Made by a program: the position numbers and the translations under genes. From NCBI GenBank assembly GCA_037954325.1, contig JBBMNZ010000015.1, positions 14,240,501-14,304,500 of the forward strand: 64,000 bases of DNA, given 5' to 3'. Within the stretch, counting starts at the first letter, position 1. Every line of letters begins with the position of its first letter. The notes beneath the pieces were generated by a model. It was not told the origin of the DNA. It searched no databases and was given only the letters and a program-made list of their open reading frames with translations. The DNA is from Fistularia commersonii (Eukaryota > Chordata > Actinopteri > Syngnathiformes > Fistulariidae). This document shows, one piece after another, positions 44,993-57,876 of the stretch.

Positions 44993-47900
44993 GTGAGTCG
45001 CTGCATGCAGTTGGACGAGCTACTGCAACAGTTGATCTGTTGGAGCCTCAATGTGCGGGATGTTGGATGTGGAGGGTTTGACTCATGAAAGAACTTTTGA
45101 TTTTTTTTTTTCTAATTTTTTTTTGTTGCCACATTTAGTCTGGGTTCAGTGAAAATTTGAGGCGAAGCTAAAAGCCAAATTTAACCTCACACTTTTTCAA
45201 TATTCAACATACAGATGCAGATTTTTGATCATATGTTGAAGTAGGCCGACATGATTACAAAAAACAAGAAAAAAACAGACACATGTTTCAATATCCATCG
45301 CTTTATTGCTATCTCAACCTTTTTTTTTTTTTTTTTTAATCTTAGATGTGCATTTAGACCATCACAGAAAAACCCCATTCCTTAAGAAAGCCTTAATTTA
45401 TTCATTTATGTCCGACTAATGTGTCAATTTGTTTGTGTATTTTTTAAAAAGGTGAAATGATGATTTCACTTACAATTTCTCATTTTCACAGAAAATTACC
45501 ATCATGGTTAAATCTTTATAGGGATCTGCCTTAACAAATATGTTCACTCTGCTTTCACGCATCCACTGTGTAAGCCAGACATTCCTGCATCATAATATTT
45601 AATGCCGCTGACATATTTCTCTTTAAAACCGGTGCTGCGCCGTCCTGCAATTTGATAATTGTGTCCGGATACCTTTTGCTTCCTTTAATTGTGTCCCATT
45701 TTGGCAGAAGTATTTATTTATTTCATTGTCCATTCTATTTACAGTATTTTTTATATATATAGTTCAGTGTTTGGATTTTCATCTGACGAGCCAGGAAACA
45801 ACAGAGCTCCCCTGATGTCACATGTTTCATGCCAGATGGCTCCTGAATATTGTCGTTTACAGTCACCGAACTAGCAAATGTTTATCTAAGTCAATGCACC
45901 ATGTTTGACTTTTAAATGTGAAAACATTTCTAAATATGAGGCCGCAGCTTGAATGCCTTCCTCCGTTTCTGCTCCAGGTTGTCTCCGTCTGCCTTAACGG
46001 GTGCAGTATTTTGAAAAACACTTAAGTGATTATAATGTTTTATTAGCCATGATACACAGCCCTTAAAGTCTGCGGAGGAGCAATATAAACTTTTCAATGC
46101 TTGTCCAAGGTACTAAAATCTTAGTCGATCTAATGTTCTTGAACGTACACACACTAAATGGCCATTTTGTGGCCAGTTTATGACATGGGGTTAAAAGAAG
46201 AAAGTGTGGTTTGGGTTTGGTCCTTCAGCCCCCTTGGAGAAAATGATACTGCCGTTTTTCTCCATAATGATGTGGCTACAGTTTGTGTTCAGTGTCAACA
46301 TGTTAACGTCCAAGTGCTCTAGACAAGTCCATTTATGTTGCGTTTCCCTCGTCCGCCTGGCCCGCGCAGAGTTTAGACTCCATCCGAGAGCATTGCATTG
46401 GCCAGCTCCTGGACCAGATCTTACTTTGGACCTCAGTAATGTCCCTGCAGCTGAATGGATCCAAATCTATGCTAGCAGCTTCCAACAGCTCGTCTCTGGA
46501 AGCAGAAGAGTAACAGAACAACAAGCTGTCTTAGCTTGTCGCTGAGGAATACACAAACGTAGAGTTAGGGTTGAGTCTCTTTGGGTCGTCCATTCATTGT
46601 TGGAATTTTTACAAAAAAAATGTAATCTGTTTGTGCTACTGCCAACAGGATGAAGTGCTGTGTAGTGCTTTTGAAACGCTTTTAATTCAGCTATGAATAG
46701 ACCAAAACAAAATGTCACCTGGAGGAGTGAGATACCTTTTATCCGGGAATTAACACACATCGACTTTAGTGCTGCTCATTTTTTTTTTTTCCCTCACGAT
46801 GGAAATATCAATTTCCCGAAGAACAAAAAAAAAAAATCCACATATTTGTCAGTTACAAGAAAATAAATCACATCAAGCGATTTCATGAACATCAAATCAC
46901 ACTGACTTTCCTTGATATTTATAATTGATTAAAGTTTGTCTTTGCGTTTACAATGGGACTTGCAGTCCATGCACCTTTTTTTTTCCTCGAACTTCGTTAA
47001 ATCTTCTTTATTGATGAAATTCAACAGATATGTTGAAATCATTATTATACATTTAAATGGTATGATTAGATAAATATATCCCTTCAGTTTTCTTGTATTA
47101 TAGTTTAACGTGAGAAATGTTTGCCTCTCTGCCAGAAAAGCCATTTGGCAGAATGTCCCCCTCAGACCTAAAACGCCTTTTTGACAACAAACCTTTTAGG
47201 CGATTAGGAATAAATCACTCGTTTGAAAACCCAACATTTGGCTTTTACTAATAAATTTTGAAGAAATAGAAAAAAAACAGCTGGGTTAGGTGAAAGAAAA
47301 CCCTTTGGATTAGAATAAAAAAAAACTTTCCCAATGTTCACCCTGCATTTAATTGCTTTCTGGCCTTCGTGATATTTTCATTTATTTTTCATGAAAGCTT
47401 GAACTTTGGTTCAGAGCCGTTGCTGAAACTCTCCAAAAAGGGACGGTGGTATTTTTTGTATTATCTTTGTATAAAAAAGGGAGGCTTCGTGGTTGGAATT
47501 CCTACCTTCAAGTTACAACTGGACTCTCTGAGATTCACTTGGGAAGAACTAAAGGGGCCGCTGACGCAGCCAGCTCAATCGAGCCGGCTTGTTTTTAGAA
47601 TTTCACAAAAAACCAAAACAAATAAAAGGGCGAGAAGGAAGCAGGAAGCAACTCTTCCTCAGTCCAAACAGCCTGGAGTGGCCTTTCAAAAGGAAATGAG
47701 ACACTTTTGAGGAAATTCAAATGGCAGCCGTGAGGCGTGATTTTTGCATCTGAAAATCTCCCGGACTTGAAATTATCAACGTATATCTCCTTCTTTTTTA
47801 TTGTAAATTCAACATTTGATCTCAGATACAGCAGAAACCATCTCAATGATGGCACAAAAGGTTTCCAAGCAAAACACCTTGTGCAGTTAGTCCATTGCAG

Positions 47901-48089
47901 CCCCTCCATATAATAAACCAATTCGCTTCTATGCACATACTTGGATTGATACTTAAAGATACTGTTTTTATCATGTGAACCAGGAACTTCCTTTTTTTCA
48001 CATAAACAGTGTTGGGGGCTGCACATTGCAACCCCCAAGACTGTTTATCTTCTTTCAAAGTATCAGAAATCAGGAATAATCGTATGTAT

Positions 48090-48131
<42 letters not shown>

Positions 48132-48539
48132 CTGTATGTTTGTGTATATCTATCTATCTATCTATGTGCGTGTGTGTATTGTATTTGATATTTTTTTTTT
48201 TTTTTTTTTTTAACCAAGGTCTTTATTGTGGTTTTATGGAAGATTTCTCACATTTAACTTTAGAATCCATTGTCAATGTTTATCATGGATGCTTCAAAAT
48301 TTCACATTCCAAGGGTCCTTCTGAATTCTGAAAAAGGTTTGACTTTAAATAATTTAGCATAAATCCTGCTGTTTATGTCAAGCTTCCATAGAAAGTCAAA
48401 CCATTAAATGAGTATAAAAACGTCTGTCTTTGGGAGTAAGGACGGAAGTTCAGAACAATGTAACACTAATGCTATTATAAAATACACCTATGAAGGTTTT
48501 CTTTTTGCAGTTGCATGCAAAGCAATTACAAACAGTATA

Positions 48540-48582
<43 letters not shown>

Positions 48583-48748
48583 TGCATGTGTCAATGCCTG
48601 CCTTCTGTATCTGCAGACACGGCCCGGGCGCTGGGGCTCCTGGATGAGTACTGCACGAGGCTGCGAGGGCCGGAGGAGCAGCAGCTGAAAGCCGCCATTC
48701 AGAGGGTGATGGGGGTTTTCAGAAGCAACCTGTTCGAAGCTCTCCTCG
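44974..48748 (+). CDS. dlg2: dlg2 (DLG-family MAGUK), first two coding exons joined; gene continues past window
   Basis: Discs-large MAGUKs scaffold channels, receptors and adhesion proteins with an N-terminal L27, three PDZ, SH3 and GK domains. Here exon 1 (44974-44992) and exon 2 (48617-48748) give MPVRKKDTARALGLLDEY, then CTRLRGPEEQQLKAAIQR, then VMGVFRSNLFEALL. This is the L27 start typical of SAP97-like isoforms (DLG1 begins MPVRKQDTQRALHLLEEY). Phases agree (1 in, 1 out). The protein alone cannot separate dlg2 from dlg1; the sytl2/picalm neighbours, which adjoin DLG2 in human 11q14, decide it. Later exons lie beyond 64000. Confidence 0.85.
48103..48174. repeat. (TA)n / (TATC)n / GT microsatellite cluster
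   Basis: TA run at 48101-48126, then TATC units near 48149-48164 and a GTGT run, in dlg2 intron 1; a T24 run follows at 48190. Confidence 0.85.
48541..48580. repeat. (TA)n microsatellite just upstream of the L27 exon
   Basis: About 19 perfect TA units ending 36 bases before the dlg2 exon 2 acceptor junction, overlapping the interval where a branch point is expected. Confidence 0.95.
48617..48748 (+). CDS. dlg2: dlg2 coding exon 2, L27 domain
   Basis: Acceptor CTTCTGTATCTGCAG ends at 48616 and donor GTGAGT starts at 48749. 132 nt, phase 1 to phase 1. It encodes DTARALGLLDEYCTRLRG, PEEQQLKAAIQRVMGVF and RSNLFEALL, most of the L27 heterodimerisation domain. It is one symmetric cassette that L27-less isoforms could skip or bypass. 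Confidence 0.9.
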
Positions 48749-49042
48749 GTGAGTCTGCCGATCCCGGGCCGGCCCGTCGAGCGGCCGCTATCAGAAAAAA
48801 AAAAAACATCGGAAGAGTTAATGGGAGGCCCTGATGTGTCGCGGCGTCCGTTCACGCACAAGCTTTGCCATTTGAAAATACGGTGGCTTTCAATGTGGAG
48901 TTTGCGTTTTTTCCCCCCATGAAGCGTTCAACGCGTGGCCCTGTTGGTTTCACTAAATATCTCAAATGAACATGATGATGATGCAAACCATGGCTTTCTG
49001 TGGATGTCCCTGCATTTTTGTCTATTGAACATCCTCCAAAAC

Positions 49043-49616
49043 CAGCGTTCGGGAACCTATGGCTCTTCCGGTGACGGCGTATGGCTCCCAGACAATTTTG
49101 AGTTGAAAAAAAAAATCAGTTTGGAACCGATTTTTAAATACTTGTGATATTTCTTCATAATACTGTGTCATTTTTAAATAGAAGTTTTGAAGATAAATTT
49201 CACCCGTTGGCTCGGGTTGGGAACCAATAGCTTCCGAGCACGTCCGGGTCATTGCAAAGGTGAAGAAATCAATTTTATCAGATAGCCGACTAGTTTATCC
49301 GCTTCATCCCTGGTAACGGAAAAGATGTCAAAAAGAAAAAAAAGACGATTATTGCCGTGCATTCTGGGCTGCGTGGACAGAGGAATTTGCATTTTGATCC
49401 GCGGTATGTCTAATATGCTGTGATAAAATTGTATCGACGAAACGGTCAAATATAAAGCGGCACTTCGAACAAGTCCATGCAACACCCGACGTCGCATTAA
49501 AAGTCAGACATATTTAATTTATTAGACGTTAAAAATATGATATGGTTCTCAGTGGAATATATTTAGAAATATTTGGCTTTTATGGCTCTCCCAGTCAAAA
49601 AGGTTTGTGACCCCTG
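49043..49616. mobile_element. hAT-type element, sister of the 36267 copy
   Basis: Starts CAGCGTTCGGGAACCTATGG and ends AAAGGTTTGTGACCCCTG. Flanks TCCAAAAC and CTCTAAAC agree at 5 of 8. The interior matches the 36267-36798 element over its whole length and keeps the left segment that copy has lost. Non-coding. Confidence 0.8.
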
Positions 49617-52011
49617 CTCTAAACCGATGGTCATGAACCTTGTCTAAATCAAGGTCATCTATGATACCAGCAGGGGACTACCTCATCCATAGCAAGGCAG
49701 AAACCCTTTGGAATATGGCATTTCAAATGATATTATTTACTTTCAAGCCATGTTTAGCTGAGTATATCAAAAGTGCTAAAAAATAGAAAAACACAGGGTT
49801 TAGTTTTACTCTACATGAGAGGTTTGAATTTGTGTGAGTCAATGGATAAAATCCTTTAACAGTTAATATGTTCAAGTCCTTTCTCTAGAGCAGCCAGTAC
49901 GGATCATTTATTTATTTTTCTTTTTTTTTTTGAAATTGAATCATGATGTCTGAGGTGGACGGCCTCCAGCGAGCCGCCGTTTGAAATGTTCATCACAATG
50001 CATCACTCTGTCGCTGGGCTCCATGAATCATGTGATCCTCTGTGGATCCTGCAGAAACTGTTTGCCAACCACAATCAATACAGTCATTTTACTATGCAAG
50101 CAGACTCTGTCTACGAGCGCCGAGCCGCCTCTGCGTCCGAGTAACACGGCATTCATACAATCACCGTACCTTACAGAGAGGTCGCGTTCTGAACATCTAA
50201 ATAAAATGCCTTTTTTTTTTTTTTTTTTTCATTGTTACTGAATGTACTTCATGTGTTTTGTGATAAACAAAGAACAAAATCCTCTTATAAAGTAGAAAAC
50301 AAAGTTCAGATCTCAACTTCATGAAACGCTCCAGCAGTCTGAGTGGTGCGTTTTGTCTTCTGTTTACTGGAAATCTGTATTTATCTTCTTGAATACTAAT
50401 CTTTAAGTTTGTGAAATTAAATTTCAAATGTTATTGCTTGCAAAAGGTATTCTCAAGGATGCCAGTTCTAAGGGACGATTGTTTATATTTTATTTATCTT
50501 ACTATATTATTTTATTATATTTTACTTTATTTCTTTTATTTTCATTTTCTGATATTTATATATTCTTCTCCTTGTACATTACTAGCTACCTCTATTGCAT
50601 CATCCAAATTTCCTCACTGTGGGACAATTAAAGGAATATTCTATTCTTTTATGCAACTAAAATAAAACACATAAAATAAACAAATAAGAAGAACCTCCAT
50701 TAGACACATTTGGACAAAAAAATATTCTTTAAATCATTCTTGAGACAGGTAAAACCCTGAATATATTCACCATATCTTACATATTAGAAAGAATTTACCG
50801 TGTTTGAAAATACAAGATGCTGCTCAACTGTTTGCTGAGGACACACTGGTTTACTGTTTTTGTCTTATTAAATTTTATATTTTACACGCAGTCCTCGCAT
50901 GAGCAGCAGAGTTTGGTCTCAGTCATACAACAATGTAAACTGAACAATGAAATGATACATACTTTGGCTATTTTAAGTTTAGGATATTGATTGATATCTT
51001 CATTGGAAAAAGACAGAAACAAAATAGGAATCGAGATGAAAATCACTCGATTCCTCCTGAGTCCAGGCGCTCGTTCCGACGGGGGGAAAAAATGCCAAAA
51101 TTCCCTCCAGAGAGCAAGGAAGAGATGAAAGAAGTGATTTGGACGAGCTCATTTTCCAAATGAGCGGTGAGAGTGTCATTTCATTTGCAAAGAGAACACA
51201 CTCCGGCTCCCCGTGTCACGCCAGACTCTTAAAATCTGGCTTTGGCCGTAGATATTAGTTTTGATATTCCGTGAGCAGCTGCATGGATTACTCCTTTGTT
51301 TTCCCCATTAATGGAATTGATTTGGTTGCTGAAGTCGCTGAGTGAAATTTTCCAGAATCTTTTATAAAAAAAAAAAAGGACCTATTATTCTTATCCTTTC
51401 GCTGTACAATTGTTTTGTTAATATTTTAAGTGACGTGCGCTGGAGAGGTTTGCCGCTCGTGACTAATTAAAGTGTTTCTTTAATGTTTTTTGCAACTTTA
51501 AATACATTTTTAATTCAAAGAAACTGATTTGAATCACAGATTTTCCAACCCATGTTGTCAAATTTGACCCTGTTGTGATCTGACTTTGCTCTGCGGCGTC
51601 ACCCAGAAGAAACACAAAACAATGGTGTGTGTCTGTGTGTGTGTGTGTTCGGAGTCCGTGCTTAATTTTCGCATAAGGAAAATTCATTGGGTTTTCACAA
51701 CAGCGGCGATAAGCCGAACATCATTTAAAACTCTGAATCATTTCAAACATATTTAATTTCCTATAAACAGATTTAAAATGTGAAATAGTCTGGATTAACA
51801 GTTGCATTTTACAATCCAAAATGCGGATTTACTTATTAGGACGTTTTACTTATTAGGACGCAGAGTCATATCTGTGTCCCAGTAACTACAAATTCTTTAA
51901 AAATAAGATCATATTTTATATATTCTTTAAGATAATATGTGTTTATTTGTATATAGAATGGAGAAGCGAGACACATGAGGAGATTTATGATCTCTGACAT
52001 GGCGTTCGAAC

Positions 52012-52249
52012 TCGGGCGGCGCAGTTGTTCGCACTTCCGTCTCACAGCAAAAAGTTTGCCGGTTGGAATCCATCTTACTGTGTATGAGTTTGCATGTTCT
52101 CCCCCGGCTTCTCTGACGCAAAAACACTCATCGGGGACCCAGAACTGCCTAGATGTGCGAATGAGGGAGGGAATGGTGACTTGTTTCGGGCGAGGCTGCA
52201 CGCCCCCTGCGAGCCTCTCTGCAAGATTCACTGCATAGATAATGAATGC
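52012..52249 (+). mobile_element. tRNA-derived SINE
   Basis: Head GGGCGGCGCAGTTGTTCGCA, a B-box-like GGTTGGAATCC at 52060, then GAGTTTGCATGTTCTCCCC, an AACTGCCTAGATGTGCGAAT block and a TAATGAATGCATGAA tail. Confidence 0.75.
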
Positions 52250-54672
52250 ATGAACACGTGCCTGAAACGGTCTCTGTGATCGGATAACTTCGACCGTATT
52301 GTGTCGATTGTTATTGTGTTGTATTACGACGTTATTGTGTCGTAACCCAATATAGGAGGCCGGCCTTCAGAGCTCATCCATCTTGCTCCGGTCTGTTGCT
52401 GACCATTCGAACCGAACCGAGGGCCGTCATTCCGGCTGGGAATATTGAAGCTGAAGCGGTGGCTGAGATATTTGGCAGGCGGATGATGGATGCGGCCGGT
52501 CAGTCCGGCTGCAGCGTAAAACACAAAACGCAGACTGGGGATGTTTGTCTGTCCTCTGCTGGACTTTGCATTGTGGTCTGCGGGCGGATGAGTGGAACAC
52601 TTGCCAGATATCCATAAACGGCATGCTAATGCACTTGTGAAAAACACTGTGAAGTCTGTCAAGGGGTGAAATATGAATGAGCCGGTCCGGCCCTTTTCAG
52701 AGCGGCCGCGTGGATCACATGCTGGCGATCCGTCACCGTAGCTTTTACCACCTCGATATCATCCTAATAAACCTCATCACGATGCATTACGTTGCTTCTG
52801 GTGTGAATGTACCGCCGAGTACCTGCTATTGCTTTAGATTTAAATTCACAAGACGTGCTTTAAAGGCCATGTTGAAAAAAAAAAAAAAAAAATTAAAAAA
52901 TAATGAATTGAACTTATTTCTTATGCATGACGAAAAATATTGAGAAAATATTCAAAGGGTTTTTGATCAAGTGAAGGTGAAAATCCTAGCCTTGTAAATT
53001 ACACTCCGAAGCAACTGAGGTCATTTACAATTTAAAATGTTGCCGTTCTGCTTTTTTTTTTTTTTTTTTGATATATATTTCATGTCCAGGCACACCAATG
53101 CAATGGCTTCATCTGCATTTGCAATATATTATGTATAATATAAATTCTTATTTGTTGATTTTATTTATGTTTTTTTTTTTAATTTCAATACAACCCTGCA
53201 ATCTGGTTAAATAGTTGAATTAATTTTTCCTTGAACACCCTGCATTCCCTTTGAAGAGAATCTTTTTTTTCTCTGCACCGTGAATATGTAATATGAATAC
53301 TTCAAGAAAGCATTGGGTACATAGTCAGTCAACATAATATCAATCCTACTCGGCTCGATTAAAACAAACAAAAAATAAATCGTAAATCAGCTGATAATCT
53401 GCAATTAAATATTTTCTGGATGGAGAACCATGTGGTCAAACTCTGTAAGGACAGGTTTTTAATTTTATGCGTGGATTACATTCAAATGTCTAATCTCTCC
53501 CTACGTCCAGTTTGAATGCTTACATAATATCCTGCAACAGATGTTCTCCAGGAACAGAGTAATATCTGCACTCATAATGCCTCGCATCAAGAACATACCG
53601 CTCGGGACCCCGAGCTGTTTTTAAAAAGCAGTATTGATCACCATTTCCAATTGAACCGGCATCCGCCGTTGTCGGTAAGCAACATTTTTCATCGCCTTGA
53701 GCAGCTCCAGTTTTGAAACTGCCCACAGATAGCCAGGAGAAGTGAAAGTTTCCAGTGTTTTTTTTTTTTTTTTTTAAATTTTTTAATTTTTTTTTAGAAC
53801 TTTACAAGGCTTGAATGAACCAGCGGTGCAGAGCGATCAGTCCATGCAGTGCCATCATACACAGTTACAACTCTGCAATGGAATAAATGCCTCCTGAAAT
53901 AGATGTAATCATCTTACAAAGCATTAGGTGTTGTCTAATCTGGCCAGTGGCATGGGCGCTCCAGCTAAAGCCCATCGCAACCATGCCAGTGGATCCATGT
54001 GTGGATTAACTCGTTCATTCACCCACTGTATTCCCCACTCCCACTCCCTCAACCCGCGGATCGGCTTCCGAACACACACACACACACACATAGATGTAGA
54101 AAATCACTCGGAGCTTTACTTTTTGTGTCAGCGCTTTCAAGATGACCATATTCGAGCTACTGTTCGCGTTTGTTTCAGATTAGTTACAATAAACTGCTTC
54201 TCACAAACACACACACACACTTCTATCAACGGAAAAAGCAGTCTGTAATCCAATCTATAACGCTGTAATGTTCCTTTTCTGTTTTATTAAATATTACTTT
54301 TTGTATGGCCAAGGTTTTTCATTCATTCGTTCATTCATTCCAGATTCCAAGCAATTTTTTTTTGCTGGTAAATTTATAATAATATATAATAGTATTCCAA
54401 AATTTTCTGTCAGCACAAACTAAAATCTTTTCATTCACTGATTCCATCAGAAATGTGTCTGTTAACTTAGACTATCTTTGTCAATTATATTTCCATCAAA
54501 ATAACATTTCTGATGCAATGACTCTGACAATATTCCTGCTGTGCTCTGAGACAGTACATAAAGGAATAGAATAATGTACTTATGAATACCTTTGTATAAA
54601 AGATAAATAAAGGTAAAGGAAAGAATATTAAAACTAAATTTGTTCATCGAAATTTAGAAAAAAAAAAACACT

Positions 54673-55200
54673 AAACACTGTCTGCACAATTATTAGGCAA
54701 GTTGTATTTTTGAGGATTAATTTTGTTATTGTGCAACTACAACGCTCTTGATCAATCCAAAATGTTAACCATCCTCAAACCTCAACATTTAAGTAGTAAA
54801 AGTGAATTTTTTGGCTTAAGAGAATACCTATACGTATGTCATTATTAGGCGACGATTCGTGTGCAACCAACTGAAAAACAAATCTCACTTGTTTATTTTC
54901 ACCTGTTAAAGTGAGAATAATAAACAAACTCAAAATTTACAAATTAACATTTCTCAAATTTCAAAAAAAAACAAAAAAAACTTGAGTGACCAATAGAGTC
55001 ACCCTTCTTTTCGATAACAATCACAAGCCTTCCATTCATGGAGTCAGTCAGTTTACTTTGATGCACGTGATGGAGCGTTGACTTGCATCAAAAAAAGAAG
55101 TCTTCTTGAAAGGTGTGTGTGTGGGTGTGTGTGTGCAATCTCTCACCTCACCATCACTTTGATCGATTGATTTTACCGATCGCTTTGTCAATTTCCTGTC
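54673..55200 (-). mobile_element. Tc1/mariner transposon remnant, internally deleted
   Basis: CTGTCTGCACAATTATTAGG at the left is the familiar end of a fish mariner-type element; the spacer ATTATTAGGCGACGATTCGT repeats it. On the minus strand, fragments such as FKKTSFFDASQRSITCIK look like transposase. A GT repeat interrupts it near 55110. Most of the transposase and the other end are missing. Confidence 0.7.
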
Positions 55201-55837
55201 ACATAAGTTACCATGTAAATTGTCACCGTACATTCAAAAGTACTCCTGCAGCTGAAATTCATATTCTGCAACTGTGTGTGTGTGTGTGAATGCACAGTGA
55301 GCTCAGGTTAGGATTCAAAGGTTCTTGGTTCAGTTTGCTGCAAATATGCTTCATCATTTGTTAATGAGCCCTATATGTCATTGTCTGAGGAACAAATTTG
55401 GGCTGTTCATCTTGCATAGAGGTTCTGCTCTGCTCACTGAAAGAAAGATCCTGTCCTGGAAGGCCTCATGTTCCCTAATGTACTTTCAGCTTTAATTGAA
55501 TCTTTCCAAGGCAGACTGATAATCCCAGTGGGAGTTAACATTAGGCTGCGACAGTGGCTGGGAAAAAAAAATGACAGCATGTGCTTTGAGGTAATTAAAA
55601 TGTCGACTTTGTGTTCAGTAGCAGTATCTTTTGTATGTTTTTTTTTTTTTTTTTTTTTTAAATTAACAAATTTCAATTTGTCTGTAGATACAAAAACCTG
55701 CTGAAACCATGAGTGCTCCTGGATGCTCCCCGCTGCCATCTAAACATTAATTGATAAAATCTGTCCGCATTGTGAATCCATTTAAACAAAAGGTGCTAAT
55801 TCTTTTTCATCAATCCATTGATTAACAATCATGATTG

Positions 55838-56141
55838 GTTCACGATTCTCGGTGGGAGTGACGTGGACGGATAGGATCACGAATGAGCCCATCGGAGGGA
55901 CGGCACATGTTAGATGTTTTGGAGAAGCCAGGCTGAGATGGTTGGAGTCTCTTGTACAGAGGAAGGATAGAGAATATATTGGTAGACGGATGCTGGAGGT
56001 CTGGAGGAAGACCAAGGAGAAAATTCATGGACGTAGTGAGAGGATAAGTGTGTGAGAGTTGGTGTGAGAGAGGCGGATGCAGAGAATAGGGTTAGATGAA
56101 GGTCGCTGCGGCGACCCCTGAAGGGAAAAGCTGAAAGGAAA
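55838..56141 (+). mobile_element. LINE ORF2 C-terminal fragment and tail
   Basis: The frame 55831-56055 reads VTWTDRITNEPIGGTAHV then EARLRWLESLVQRKDREYIG and RRMLEV. This matches the recurrent C-terminus of fish LINE reverse-transcriptase proteins (RLRW.GHV.RR...YIGRR.L). The tail GGCGACCCCTGAAGGGAAAA is the typical 3' end. 5'-truncated, as usual for LINEs; exact clade not assignable by eye. Confidence 0.75.
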
Positions 56142-56229
56142 AAAAGATATTTTCTATATGGTCCCAGGCGCGCTCTCAGCGCACAAGAAAACCGATGAGA
56201 ATTAAATATGTAACTTTTTTTTCTGTATC

Positions 56230-56790
56230 ATTTTGCTGTGTAACTCTGTGAGTGACAGGTGTCCAGCCAATCATACGATAGGATGCAGTTACCCTACGCA
56301 GCCAATCACGGCATTGACAGTACTTGCGCTCGTGCTCTACCCATACACGCTATATAACAATAATAAAAGTGTGGCGGAGTTAATTGTCGCTAACGCTAAC
56401 ATGCTAACCCCTTATCATGGTGAAACGAGCGGGCGGTGAATGTGGTTATTTTAAGTGGGAATGGCTGTCGGAGTATGTGCAAAGAAAAGAACAAGCGGTG
56501 AAACTGGGTGAGATTTTTTTTCTTTTTTGAGTGAGAAAGACCTGCTCTGCAAAACATGCAGCAAAGTTAAGGTAGTAAGGGAGTTTTCTGATGGAAAAAT
56601 AGGGACTAAATGGAAGCTATGATCCCAGGTGTGATACTGGTGTGTGGCCACAGCGTGCACGTCTAATGTTGCTCACAGTGGTCCTCAGTGTGCTCAGAGG
56701 GGTTGGTTGTATGCCCAGACTTATAAAAGATTAGATGGAACATCGGTCCCATCATACCTTAAACGAATTTAGAATTTCACACCGCATGTA
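56230..56790 (+). pseudogene. transposon-derived remnant with promoter and a broken Cys-rich (BED-like) frame
   Basis: Two CCAAT boxes (56267 and 56302) and TATATAA (56351-56357) precede ATG 56417, which encodes 37 codons with GYFKWEWLSEYVQRKEQ. The frame stops at 56530 right after a T-rich run. In another frame from 56527 it continues as LSEKDLLCKTCSKV, then VVREFSDGKIGTKWKL, to a stop at 56622. W/F plus CxxC resemble the start of a BED zinc finger of hAT transposases; the His pair is not seen. GGTTGGTTGTATGCCCAGAC at 56700 is a phrase I associate with fish hAT elements. Confidence 0.45.
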
Positions 56791-57569
56791 TAAATGCATG
56801 GAATGCAAATTTTTGCACATTAATGATTCTGGACTGATGAAGTTCTTTTGTCGCTGAAGCACGAGGGGGTTTTCTTCTTGTTGATGGAAGAAGCTGCTAC
56901 TCAGGAGGCAGAAGTTGGATGAAGTCTGCAATCATTTTTGCTGTTTATTTTTTTATTTTTTGTTCATGACTGCTTGCTGGTACAAGCAGAACGCGACCGT
57001 ATGCTGTCCCAGTTTCCCCTCAGAAGACCTGGACCAGAGCTGGCGGTGATGTAACCTCCCGGATACCGATGTTTTGATGCATTTCACATTGTCAAACTTC
57101 AAGCACTTGCTATGAAGTGTCTGCTGGTGAATAATGCAGCGCAAAGGAATTGCTGAACCTGCAACTTCTTCCGCGCAGCTTTCCTCCAACAACCGTGTCA
57201 CTGAGGATGCCCGGTTCTTGTTTTGTCCGACCTCCACCTCCCTTCATTTGTGTCCTATAGTTGTCTCTGGTTGTTGTTGTTGGCCTACTTAAATTCCCAG
57301 AACATCCAAAACTGTACATTGTCATTTTCTGTATGTCCGTGCACAGCGACTGACAATAAATGTCACATGGTCGCTCCGTAATCCCCTGCTTTGTCCGACA
57401 GATTGACGCTTCCAAATAACGTGTCCGGCAGGACGTTGTCATTGGTTGTCAGAGCCGTCCCGAATCCACGCAGGTAAACAGAGTAGAGGGCAAGACTGAA
57501 AGTGCAGGTGTTATGATCTTTGAGTGTTTAGCGACGTCCGTTATTTTACCGGTTTCTCTATTCAGTTGG

Positions 57570-57876
57570 TCGTATGTGGGGGAAAACATCTTGTACTTTT
57601 TCCATCAACATCAATAAGCCGCAACTTTTTTCACTTTGACAACAATGCGGCTAATATATGGATTTTTTTTGGGGGGGCTAACAGGCTTCACGCTGCTAAA
57701 ACATTTATTCTCGTCACATCAGACCAATGAAATGACCGGGAAGTTCTTAGTCCGTTCAAATCCGACACCGAAGATGAATTTGGTGGTTTTAGTGCGCAGG
57801 AGGAAAACCAAGATAGCCATCGGCTAGCCGGGGAGGCTTATATTGAGGTGCGCTCAATAGTCCAGAAATGACGGTA
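57570..57876. mobile_element. fragment of a DNA element with ...AGTCC.GAAAT.ACGGTA end
   Basis: GGGGGAAAACATCTTGTACT, then ATGCGGCTAATATATGG, ending GTGCGCTCAATAGTCCAGAA ATGACGGTA. This matches the general layout of a common fish element whose ends read TATAGTCCGGAAAATACGGTA. Family (pogo/Tigger-like) is uncertain. Confidence 0.45.

Noticed and set aside
46204..46545. 113-codon frame in dlg2 intron 1
   Set aside because: No domain, mixed hydrophobic and basic content, no splice partners; treated as chance.
53928..54070. Possible further SINE copy
   Set aside because: Only short vague resemblance (TTCATTCACCCACTG); the diagnostic body blocks are absent.
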